18,143 nucleotides of DNA. It comes from CAIVND01 sp035532075 (GTDB taxonomy: Bacteria; Actinomycetota; Acidimicrobiia; Acidimicrobiales; Bog-793). Below, piece after piece: positions 6,414 to 13,408 of this stretch. The first letter of the stretch is position 1; every line of letters begins with the position of its first letter. Below the pieces are notes generated by a model. That model ran no database searches, had not been told where the DNA came from, and worked only from the letters and a program-made list of their open reading frames with translations. The position numbers and the translations under genes are program-made. The stretch is from the NCBI GenBank assembly GCA_035532075.1, contig DATKRV010000091.1:1-18143 (forward strand), in the 5' to 3' direction.

Positions 6414-7271
6414 ATGGCACAACAGCCTGATTCTGACGACAGAGCGGCCCCGGGCGGGCCGCTCTGTCGCGTCGCCTTCGGTCTCTCCTACGACGGTTCG
6501 CGATTTCATGGATTCGCGATCCAGCCCGACACCGAGACCGTCGCGGGCGCATTCCTCGGCGCCCTTGAACGGACAGCTGGCGCGGAGCTGACGTATACCT
6601 GTGCCGGACGCACCGATGCGGGAGTTCACGCACTTGCCCAGGTTGTGCATGTCGATATCGACCGGTCGATTCTCGTCCGTCGTTACGCGCCCGAGGACAT
6701 CTGTGTCGGTACCGAGATCCCCGATCTCGCCCGTGCGTTGAGCCGTCAGCTCCTTCCCTCGATCGTGGTCTGGCGGGCGGTGGTCGTTGATCCCTCGTTT
6801 GATGCAAGGCGCAGTGCGACGGCCCGGCGATACCGCTATGACCTACGGGTGGGCGAACGGATCGATCCGTTGCTCGGGAGATCGTCATGGTGGGTTGGAC
6901 CGGGTCTTGATCTTGACGCGATGCGCCTCGGATGTGATCCGCTGGTCGGATCTCACGACTTCGCGGGATTTTGCCGCCGGCCGCCGGGTCACACGGGTCC
7001 TATCATTCGGCGCGTGAACGAGGCCACATTTCGGGAGCTCGATGACCGAGTGTGGCGATTTGAGATCGAATCGAGCTCGTTTTGTCATCAGATGGTCCGC
7101 GCAATTGTCGGTTCGCTCAAGGCGATCGGTGAGGGAAAGTTGCGCGCCAGCGACATCACGGCGCGTCTTCGCGGGGCTGACCGAACGGGATCGCCGCCAC
7201 TAGCCCCTCCGGGAGGCCTGACGCTGATCGAGGTTTCCTATCCCGATGAGCTCGGTGGATCCTGGCGCTAA
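6414..7271 (+). CDS. truA: tRNA pseudouridine(38-40) synthase TruA
   Basis: A 285-residue pseudouridine synthase that isomerises uridines 38-40 in the anticodon stem of tRNAs. The catalytic aspartate is D68 in GRTDAGVHA. Other family signatures are the N-terminal LSYDGSRFHGFAIQP and the C-terminal SSFCHQMVRAIVGSL. ATG 6414 is the first possible ATG, because an in-frame TGA lies at 6405-6407. No Shine-Dalgarno is evident, and the 41-base gap from rplQ contains a small hairpin, so expression may be lower than for the ribosomal genes. truA behind rplQ is a common actinobacterial arrangement. Confidence 0.96.
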   Translation: MAQQPDSDDRAAPGGPLCRVAFGLSYDGSRFHGFAIQPDTETVAGAFLGALERTAGAELTYTCAGRTDAGVHALAQVVHVDIDRSILVRRYAPEDICVGTEIPDLARALSRQLLPSIVVWRAVVVDPSFDARRSATARRYRYDLRVGERIDPLLGRSSWWVGPGLDLDAMRLGCDPLVGSHDFAGFCRRPPGHTGPIIRRVNEATFRELDDRVWRFEIESSSFCHQMVRAIVGSLKAIGEGKLRASDITARLRGADRTGSPPLAPPGGLTLIEVSYPDELGGSWR

Positions 7272-7280
7272 GTGGTCTGT

Positions 7281-7309
7281 TTGCTCCGGTCCCTTTTCTC
7301 GCCTACGCT
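7281..7309 (+). promoter_or_regulatory. Candidate promoter of rplM-rpsI
   Basis: TTGCTC (7281-7286) and TACGCT (7304-7309), separated by 17 bases, lie in the 117-base gap between truA and rplM. The -10 fits the TANNNT pattern common in actinobacteria. Transcription would start near 7316 and give a leader of about 70 bases before the rplM start. This was found by eye and is unscored. Confidence 0.45.
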
Positions 7310-7357
7310 AGTGAGCCGGCCCGTACCCGGAGAATGATCGAGACTGGCATAGGCGAG

Positions 7358-7373
7358 TCGCAAACTCTTGCGA
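7358..7373 (+). promoter_or_regulatory. Leader hairpin immediately before the rplM ribosome-binding site
   Basis: TCGCAA (7358-7363) can pair with TTGCGA (7368-7373) around the loop ACTC, two bases before the Shine-Dalgarno AAAGGA (7376-7381) of rplM. In E. coli L13 is known to repress translation of its own rplM-rpsI operon. A hairpin here is suitably placed for a similar control, but a role is inferred from position only. Confidence 0.3.
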
Positions 7374-7388
7374 GCAAAGGATCTTTTT

Positions 7389-7838
7389 GTGCGTACGTAT
7401 TCCCCAAAACCGAGTGAGATCGTCCGTGCCTGGCATGTCGTCGATGCAGAGGGACTCGTTCTTGGTCGTCTTGCGACTGAAGTCGCGCGCGTTCTGCGTG
7501 GCAAGCACAAGCCAATTTTCGCTCCGCACATGGACACCGGCGACCACGTCATCGTGATCAACGCCGCAAAGGTTGTGATGTCCTCGAACAAGGCCGAGAA
7601 TAAATTTGCTTACCATCACTCGGGCTATCCGGGTTCGCTGCGCCAGACGAGCTACGCGGAGCTTCTTGCCACGAAACCAGAGGAGCTTGTGCGCCGGGCG
7701 GTCCGGGGCATGCTCCCCAAAGGCACGCTCGGCACCCAGCAGCTCGGAAAACTCAAGATCTACGCAGGCCCGAACCATCCACATGCAGCCCAGATGCCGA
7801 CGGTGCTGGAGTTTCCAAGCACCCGGCGCGCGTCATAA
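7389..7838 (+). CDS. rplM: Ribosomal protein L13
   Basis: A 149-residue L13, an early-assembly 23S rRNA-binding protein. Characteristic parts are RAWHVVDAEGLVLGRLATEVA, the segment GDHVIVINAAKV, the YHHSGYPGSLR motif and RAVRGMLPKGTLG near residue 105. GTG 7389 is chosen because AAAGGA (7376-7381) lies seven bases upstream and the protein then begins MRTYSPKP, close to the family length. The in-frame TTG 7368 would place the ribosome-binding site inside the gene. The stop is 15 bases before rpsI, the invariable partner of rplM. Confidence 0.97.
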   Translation: MRTYSPKPSEIVRAWHVVDAEGLVLGRLATEVARVLRGKHKPIFAPHMDTGDHVIVINAAKVVMSSNKAENKFAYHHSGYPGSLRQTSYAELLATKPEELVRRAVRGMLPKGTLGTQQLGKLKIYAGPNHPHAAQMPTVLEFPSTRRAS

Positions 7839-7853
7839 GGTCGAGGAACAGAC

Positions 7854-8249
7854 ATGGCAACGAAGCCTCTCGTACAGTCAACAGGACGTCGCAAATCTGC
7901 AGTTGCCCGGGTTCGACTGCGTCCAGGCACCGGCACGATCACGGTCAACCGCCGCCCGCTCGACGAGTATTTCCCCTCGGCAACGCTGCGTGTGCACGCG
8001 ACCGAGGCGCTCAAAGTCGCGGGCCAGTCCGACGTTTTTGACGTTGACGCCACCATCGATGGTGGCGGCATTGCCGGTCAGGCCGGTGCGCTACGGCTCG
8101 GCATAGCTCGTGGACTGATCGAACTCGATCCCGAATTGCGGGCGGCTCTCAAGCGTGCAGGTCTTCTCACCCGTGATTCGCGTGAGAAGGAGAGCAAGAA
8201 GTACGGCCTGAAGAAGGCACGCAAGGCGCCACAGTACTCGAAGCGTTAA
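7854..8249 (+). CDS. rpsI: Ribosomal protein S9
   Basis: A 131-residue S9, whose extended C-terminal tail reaches the P-site tRNA. Typical features are STGRRKSAVARVRLRPGTG, the GGGIAGQAGALRLGIARGL core and the terminal KARKAPQYSKR, including the universal C-terminal SKR. GAGGA (7843-7847) precedes ATG 7854. It is co-transcribed with rplM, and glmM begins seven bases after its stop. Confidence 0.98.
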   Translation: MATKPLVQSTGRRKSAVARVRLRPGTGTITVNRRPLDEYFPSATLRVHATEALKVAGQSDVFDVDATIDGGGIAGQAGALRLGIARGLIELDPELRAALKRAGLLTRDSREKESKKYGLKKARKAPQYSKR

Positions 8250-8256
8250 ATCCTCG

Positions 8257-9609
8257 ATGTCGACCGTGTTCGGCACTGATGGAATTCGCGGAGTCGCGAA
8301 TGCGCAACTGCGGCCAGAGATAGCCCTTGCCCTTGGCAGGGCCGCGGCTCGACATCTTGGATCGACCGCATTTCTCGTCGGGCGTGACACTCGGCACTCT
8401 GGACCAATGCTCTTGAGCGCTCTCGGCGCGGGAATTGCCGCGGAGGGGTTCGATGTCGTCGATGTCGGTGTCATTCCTACGCCAGGCCTCGCGTGGCTCG
8501 GCGCAACGCGCAACCTTCCTGTCGCGATGGTCTCTGCCTCGCACAATCCCTTTCGCGACAATGGCATCAAACTCTTCGGACCGGGAGGGACAAAGCTTTC
8601 GCCCGACGTCGAGCGTGTCATCGAGCGGGATCTCAACGCGCTCTTACAAGGCAGCGAGATTTCGGTACTCCCGGTTCCGGTCGGACGTGACGTTGGCAAT
8701 CTGTTGATCGACGATCACGCGGGTGTGACCTATATCGAGGATCTTGCGTCCGGCGTCTCGCTTTCGAAAGGGCGCCGTCCGCGTGTCGTCTGTGATTGTG
8801 CCAACGGTGCTGCAAGCACGCTCGCTCCTGCACTCTTCGGGCGTCTCGGGATCGATGCGGTGTTCATCGCAAATACTCCAGACGGAACCAATATCAACGA
8901 CCATTGCGGAGCGACGGCGCCGCATCTGCTTGGACAGACTGTGCTCCGTGAGGGCGCGGATCTTGGACTGAGCTTTGATGGAGACGCGGACCGCCTGATT
9001 GCCTGCGACCGGTTTGGCAACATCATTGATGGCGATGTGCTCCTCGCCCTCTTTGCCTTTGACCTGGATGATCGTTCACTTCTCTTGGACCATCGAGTTG
9101 TCACGACTGTGATGAGCAACCGCGGTCTCGTGCGCGCCCTTGGAGAGCGGGGTATATCGGTGATCGAAACCGGAGTCGGTGACCGAAACGTGACCGACGC
9201 GATGGATCTGAACGGAGCGGTGCTCGGCGGAGAACAGTCCGGACACATCGTTTTCCGTCGCAAGGTCCTCATCGGTGATGGTATGTACAGCGCGCTCAGA
9301 CTGATCGAACTTGTCACCCGATCCGATGATGATCTCGCAGAGCTGGCGAGTCGCGCGTTGACACGCATGCCCCAGGTCGTTCACAATGTCGTCGTCGACG
9401 ATCCGTCCCAGCTCGAGGCTCATCCGGCGATCTTTGCCCGGGCCGCGTCCCTCGAACCCTCGCTCGGGAGTTGGGGACGGATCTACATCCGCGCGAGTGG
9501 CACCGAGCAAAGGGTGCGGATCATGGTCGAGGGTGAAGATGTTGAGCAGGTCCGTCAAGTCGTCGATGACCTCATTGAGGTTGTCGAACGCGAGATGGCG
9601 CATCGATAG
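8257..9609 (+). CDS. glmM: Phosphoglucosamine mutase
   Basis: A 450-residue alpha-D-phosphohexomutase that converts glucosamine-6-phosphate to glucosamine-1-phosphate for UDP-GlcNAc and peptidoglycan synthesis. The N-terminus FGTDGIRGVAN is diagnostic. The catalytic phosphoserine is S95 in SASHNP, the metal site is DGDADR (241-246), the sugar-binding loop is GGEQSGH, and the phosphate-binding loop RASGTEQ starts at residue 412. In most homologues this loop ends in TEP, so the Gln at 418 is a small departure. ATG 8257 has no clear Shine-Dalgarno; translation probably depends on coupling with rpsI seven bases upstream. glmM following rpsI is standard in actinobacteria. Confidence 0.96.
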   Translation: MSTVFGTDGIRGVANAQLRPEIALALGRAAARHLGSTAFLVGRDTRHSGPMLLSALGAGIAAEGFDVVDVGVIPTPGLAWLGATRNLPVAMVSASHNPFRDNGIKLFGPGGTKLSPDVERVIERDLNALLQGSEISVLPVPVGRDVGNLLIDDHAGVTYIEDLASGVSLSKGRRPRVVCDCANGAASTLAPALFGRLGIDAVFIANTPDGTNINDHCGATAPHLLGQTVLREGADLGLSFDGDADRLIACDRFGNIIDGDVLLALFAFDLDDRSLLLDHRVVTTVMSNRGLVRALGERGISVIETGVGDRNVTDAMDLNGAVLGGEQSGHIVFRRKVLIGDGMYSALRLIELVTRSDDDLAELASRALTRMPQVVHNVVVDDPSQLEAHPAIFARAASLEPSLGSWGRIYIRASGTEQRVRIMVEGEDVEQVRQVVDDLIEVVEREMAHR

Positions 9610-9678
9610 CAGCGTCTCGGTCCCGCTCTTTTGCGGTGACGGATCGGAACTGCCGGTCGGCGTTAGCCTGTAAAGACT

Positions 9679-11526
9679 ATGTGCGGAATCATTGGACTGA
9701 CTGGCTCGAGCGACACGTTGCGTCTTTTACGAGAGGGTCTTGAGAAGCTTGAGTACCGAGGGTATGACTCTGCAGGAATTGCGGTCGTCGATGGAGATGG
9801 AGGTGGCATTGTCCGGCACCGTTCCGCCGAGCGGGGCCGTGCGATCGTCGCACTCGGCGACCCCTCGCTCGTCTGGCCAGAGTCCTGTGGTGCAGGTATC
9901 GGTCATACGCGCTGGGCCACACACGGTGCACCGACCCACGACAATGCCCACCCCCACGCAGACTGCACCAAGGCGATCTCGATTGTCCACAACGGGATCA
10001 TTGAAAATCACCGTGAGATCTCGGCGGCGCTGGTGGCCGAGGGGCATGCCATGTCGTCAGCGACAGACAGCGAGGTGGTTGCGCACCTGATCGAACGCGA
10101 ACGCGCCAAGGGCCTTTCGCCAGTTGATTCAGTCCGAGCCGCGGTTAGAGAGCTGCGCGGGGACTTCGCACTCTGCGTGATCTTTGCCATCGAGCCCGAC
10201 CTACTTATAGCCGCGCGCCGCACATCGCCATTGATCATCGGAAAAAGTGCATCGGTTGGCTACGTCGCGTCGGATATCGCGGCGCTGTTACCGATGACGC
10301 GCGACCTTTACGTGCTCGAAGACGATGAACTCGCCGAGATCCGTCCCGGAACGGTCCGTGTGACCGACCTAGTTGGAGTCCCTGTTGGGCTCGCGCCGTT
10401 TCATGTCACCTGGGATGTCGCGGCCGCGCAAAAGGGCGGATACGACGATTTCATGACCAAGGAGATGTACGAGCAGCCCGCGGCGGTCGCCAACACCCTG
10501 CTCGGACGTTTTGCGGACCGGGGCGAGACGGACTTCGAGGAGCTCTGTCTTGGTGCGGATCAACTCGCGGCCTTCGGGCGCGTGCTTTATCTCGCCTGCG
10601 GGTCGAGCTACCACGCGGCACTCAGCGCGAGTCTCGCCACGGAGCATTTTGCTCGCGTTCTTGCCTCTGCCGAGGTGGCGAGCGAGTTTCGCTATCGTGA
10701 CGCGGTACTTGGGGGCGAGACTCTTGTTGTCGCGGTGAGTCAGTCCGGAGAGTCCGTAGACACGCTGCACGCACTTCGCGAGGCGAAACGCCGTGGGGCT
10801 ACGACGATCGCGGTGACCAATGTCGTCGGGTCGGTGATGTCGCGCGAGGCAGATGCGGTTCTCTATACCCATGCGGGCCCTGAGATCGGCGTCGCCTCGA
10901 CAAAGTGTCACCTTGCGCATATCGCATTGCTCGATGCATTCGCGTTGCATCTCGGTCACGTCCGAGGTGTGCTCGACGCGAGTGCGATGGCGACCGCGGC
11001 GTCGGCATTGGTTGGTACTCCTCGATTGATTACGCGCTGTCTCGACCGAGCTGATGAATATTTTGAGATCGCGGAGAAGTACGCGAACGTTAATGACTTC
11101 TATTTTCTCGGCCGTCGCACTGGGTACCCGATCGCGCTCGAAGGCGCCTTGAAGTTGAAAGAGCTTGCCTACGTTCGCGCCGAGGCCTATCCTGCCGGCG
11201 AGATGAAGCACGGGCCAATTGCCTTGATAGAACCAGGTGCGATCGTGGTCGTGGTCGCGACGCGCACCACACTGTGGGAGAAGGTGATGGCGAACGTCGA
11301 AGAGATGCGCGCGCGTGGAGCAACGGTGATTGCCGTCGCCGAGGAGGACGACTCGGAGACGGAATCGCTCGTCGATGCGGTATTGCGAGTTCCAAAGACA
11401 ATGGAGTTCTGTTCACCGATCGTCGAGGTGGTTCCGCTGCAGTGTTTTGCCTACGCGATTGCGCGGGCGCGCGGACATGACCCGGACCGCCCTCGCAATC
11501 TCGCCAAGGTTGTGACCGTCGAATAG
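9679..11526 (+). CDS. glmS: Glutamine--fructose-6-phosphate aminotransferase (isomerising)
   Basis: A 615-residue enzyme making glucosamine-6-phosphate from fructose-6-phosphate and glutamine, the first committed step to amino sugars and the substrate supply for GlmM. The class II amidotransferase domain begins MCGIIG with nucleophile C2, then GYDSAGI, HTRWATHGAP and HNGIIENH. Two SIS domains follow, with SQSGESVDT, ASTKCHLAHI (other members usually have STKxFTTQ), KELAYVRAEAYPAGEMKHGP and the C-terminal LAKVVTVE. Length is normal. No Shine-Dalgarno is seen before ATG 9679. A TAGCCT (9664-9669) lies nine bases upstream, so a leaderless or near-leaderless transcript is possible. I see no glmS ribozyme in the 69-base gap, which is too short for one. 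Confidence 0.97.
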   Translation: MCGIIGLTGSSDTLRLLREGLEKLEYRGYDSAGIAVVDGDGGGIVRHRSAERGRAIVALGDPSLVWPESCGAGIGHTRWATHGAPTHDNAHPHADCTKAISIVHNGIIENHREISAALVAEGHAMSSATDSEVVAHLIERERAKGLSPVDSVRAAVRELRGDFALCVIFAIEPDLLIAARRTSPLIIGKSASVGYVASDIAALLPMTRDLYVLEDDELAEIRPGTVRVTDLVGVPVGLAPFHVTWDVAAAQKGGYDDFMTKEMYEQPAAVANTLLGRFADRGETDFEELCLGADQLAAFGRVLYLACGSSYHAALSASLATEHFARVLASAEVASEFRYRDAVLGGETLVVAVSQSGESVDTLHALREAKRRGATTIAVTNVVGSVMSREADAVLYTHAGPEIGVASTKCHLAHIALLDAFALHLGHVRGVLDASAMATAASALVGTPRLITRCLDRADEYFEIAEKYANVNDFYFLGRRTGYPIALEGALKLKELAYVRAEAYPAGEMKHGPIALIEPGAIVVVVATRTTLWEKVMANVEEMRARGATVIAVAEEDDSETESLVDAVLRVPKTMEFCSPIVEVVPLQCFAYAIARARGHDPDRPRNLAKVVTVE

Positions 11527-11533
11527 GTAACTA

Positions 11534-11566
11534 CCACCCCCGTTTGCGCCACTTTGGGGGCTGTGG
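11534..11566 (+). terminator. Hairpin between glmS and acpS
   Basis: CCAC-CCCC (11534-11541) can pair with GGGG-GTGG (within 11556-11566) with a CT bulge and a loop of about 14 bases, eight bases after the glmS stop. There is no T-run downstream. It could be a U-less terminator or an mRNA 3' stabiliser ahead of a fresh promoter for acpS. Confidence 0.35.
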
Positions 11567-11589
11567 CAGGCAAGACGGCATTCAGCGAC

Positions 11590-11595
11590 TATTTT
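11590..11595 (+). promoter_or_regulatory. acpS: Candidate -10 element for a leaderless acpS transcript
   Basis: TATTTT matches the actinobacterial TANNNT -10 and ends seven bases before the acpS ATG. Transcription would therefore start at or next to the A of the ATG. No Shine-Dalgarno exists between them. Leaderless mRNAs are common in actinobacteria. No convincing -35 box is visible. Confidence 0.45.
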
Positions 11596-11602
11596 TCACG
11601 CA

Positions 11603-11977
11603 ATGATCGGTATCGGCATAGATGTGGTTGAGGTGCAAAGGTTCCGCGGCGCCCTCGAGCGCTGGCCCCGCCTCGTCGAGAGAGTCTTCACTCTTGCAGA
11701 GGTCGAATCGATCAGCGACAGAAGCGACCCCGTGCCCGGCCTGGCGGCCCGTTTTGCGGCCAAGGAGGCGACCATGAAGGCGCTTGGGGTCGGACTGTTT
11801 GATATCGGATTCCTCGAAATCGAGATCACCCGCAAAGGTTCGGGAGCGCCATCACTCAGTGTGAGCGGGCGCGCGAGACGACGTGCAGATGTCCTGTCCG
11901 TTGAGGAGCTCCATCTCTCGATGACCCATACGCAGCTCATCGCGTCCGCGGTGGTGGCTGTCGATGGATCGCGCTAG
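11603..11977 (+). CDS. acpS: Holo-[acyl-carrier-protein] synthase
   Basis: A 124-residue AcpS that transfers phosphopantetheine from CoA to the acyl carrier protein for fatty-acid synthesis. Family motifs are GIGIDVVEVQRF (metal-binding D7), RFAAKEATMKALG (catalytic glutamate) and LSMTHTQLIASAVV near the C-terminus. The length is as expected. ATG 11603 lacks a ribosome-binding site and may start a leaderless mRNA. The nnr gene begins 12 bases after its stop; an acpS-nnr-alr order is typical of actinobacteria. Confidence 0.95.
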   Translation: MIGIGIDVVEVQRFRGALERWPRLVERVFTLAEVESISDRSDPVPGLAARFAAKEATMKALGVGLFDIGFLEIEITRKGSGAPSLSVSGRARRRADVLSVEELHLSMTHTQLIASAVVAVDGSR

Positions 11978-11989
11978 GAGCGACATCGC

Positions 11990-13399
11990 ATGCAGCCGGT
12001 GGTCAGTGTCGAGCAGATGCAAGAGCTTGATGCCAGGGCAATCGCAACCGTCGGTCTTGACCGACTGATCGAACGCGCCGGATACGCGGCAGCGATGGTG
12101 GCACGACGGATGCTCGGCGGACTTTATGGCCGACGCATTGTGGTCATTGCCGGCAAGGGTCACAACGGCGACGACGGTCGGAGCTGCGCGCGCGTTCTCC
12201 GTTCACGCGGAGCCCAGGTGACCGTCTTTGGAGTCGCTGAAGCTCATTCAATGACGATCGACGCCGATCTGGTCATCGATGGCGCGTACGGAACAGGATT
12301 TCACGGAGACTATGTCGCGCCGAGGATTGTCGGCACGACGAAGGTGCTTGCGCTCGACATTGCGAGTGGAGTTGATGCAATGACGGGTGTCGCGGCCCAA
12401 GGAGCGGTGCGTGCCGATGTCACGGTGACCTTTGGTGCCTACAAACCGGGGCTGTTTTTCCATGATGGTCCGACCCATTCTGGTGAGATCGTGCTTGATC
12501 CGATCGGTCTCGAAGTCGATCTCGCCACCTGCTGGCTGATCGACCAGGGTGACGTCATCGAAGCCATCCCGCTCCGCCAGGCCGGTGCCCACAAATGGGA
12601 TCACGCGATCCTTGTCCTCGCTGGCTCACCGGGAATGACCGGGGCCGCGCACCTGTGTGCGCTTGGGGCACTACGCGCAGGAGCGAGCATGGTCCGTCTC
12701 GGCGCCCCGGGCGTTTTGGCGACCGACTATGACCTCACCGAGGCGGTCTCACTTTCGTTCCCACTCAAAGGGGCGGTCGCAGCTATCAGCCATGAACTTA
12801 CGAGATGCCGCGCTCTTGTGGTCGGACCCGGGCTCTCGCTCGATCGCGCGATCCTGGCCGTCGCGCGCAAAGTCATCTTTTCCGTCACCGAACTCCCCAT
12901 CGTCGTCGATGCCGATGGGCTGAGTGCGCTCGGATCGATCGGGGGCGATCGACCTCCGTTGTTCGCGCACAATCCAAATGTCATTGTCACGCCCCACGAC
13001 GGTGAGTTTGCCCGACTCTTTGGCCGGCCCCCTGGTGTTGACCGGATCGGTGATGCGAACGAGCTCGCTCAGAGACTCGGCGGGGTGGTTTTGCTTAAGG
13101 GTCCGACCACGATCGTCGCGGGTGGCGATGGTGCGGTGTTCTTGATCAATTCGGGTTCCAGCGCGCTTGCCACCGCGGGCACCGGAGACGTTCTCAGTGG
13201 GGTGATAGGTGCGCTGCTGGCGCGCGGCGTAGAGCCAGTGCATGCCACGGCAATTGCCGCCTATCTTCACGGTCGGGCGGGTCGCCTTTACCAGGGGGAG
13301 GGTCTCATCGCATCGGATCTCCCGGCATTGATCGCGCGGCTCTTCGGATCGATCGAGGATCCAGTCCGGGCTCGGGGAGAGGAGACGTCGCCGAGGTGA
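11990..13399 (+). CDS. nnr: Bifunctional NAD(P)HX epimerase / ADP-dependent dehydratase
   Basis: A 469-residue metabolite-repair enzyme that restores hydrated NAD(P)H. The N-terminal YjeF_N epimerase domain (about residues 1-195) has the loop GKGHNGDDG at 55-63, where most relatives read GxGNNGGDG. The C-terminal ribokinase-like dehydratase (about 200-450) has AGSPGMTGAAHL, VTPHDGEFARLFG and the ATAGTGDVLSG motif with catalytic D400. AGGAG (11976-11981 region) lies about eight bases before ATG 11990. The fusion matches the E. coli architecture. The gene lies between acpS and alr, nine bases before the latter. Confidence 0.93.
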   Translation: MQPVVSVEQMQELDARAIATVGLDRLIERAGYAAAMVARRMLGGLYGRRIVVIAGKGHNGDDGRSCARVLRSRGAQVTVFGVAEAHSMTIDADLVIDGAYGTGFHGDYVAPRIVGTTKVLALDIASGVDAMTGVAAQGAVRADVTVTFGAYKPGLFFHDGPTHSGEIVLDPIGLEVDLATCWLIDQGDVIEAIPLRQAGAHKWDHAILVLAGSPGMTGAAHLCALGALRAGASMVRLGAPGVLATDYDLTEAVSLSFPLKGAVAAISHELTRCRALVVGPGLSLDRAILAVARKVIFSVTELPIVVDADGLSALGSIGGDRPPLFAHNPNVIVTPHDGEFARLFGRPPGVDRIGDANELAQRLGGVVLLKGPTTIVAGGDGAVFLINSGSSALATAGTGDVLSGVIGALLARGVEPVHATAIAAYLHGRAGRLYQGEGLIASDLPALIARLFGSIEDPVRARGEETSPR

Positions 13400-13408
13400 G
13401 GTGCCCGG

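Noticed and set aside
5698..6888. 396-codon reverse-strand open frame over rpoA, rplQ and truA
   Set aside because: It spans three confident genes on the opposite strand and has no motif.
7368..7388. TTG start for rplM
   Set aside because: The Shine-Dalgarno AAAGGA would lie inside the coding sequence, and the extra seven residues are not part of L13.
9610..9678. glmS ribozyme or riboswitch
   Set aside because: The gap is only 69 bases, and no ribozyme core was seen. The glmS ribozyme is mainly a Firmicutes feature.
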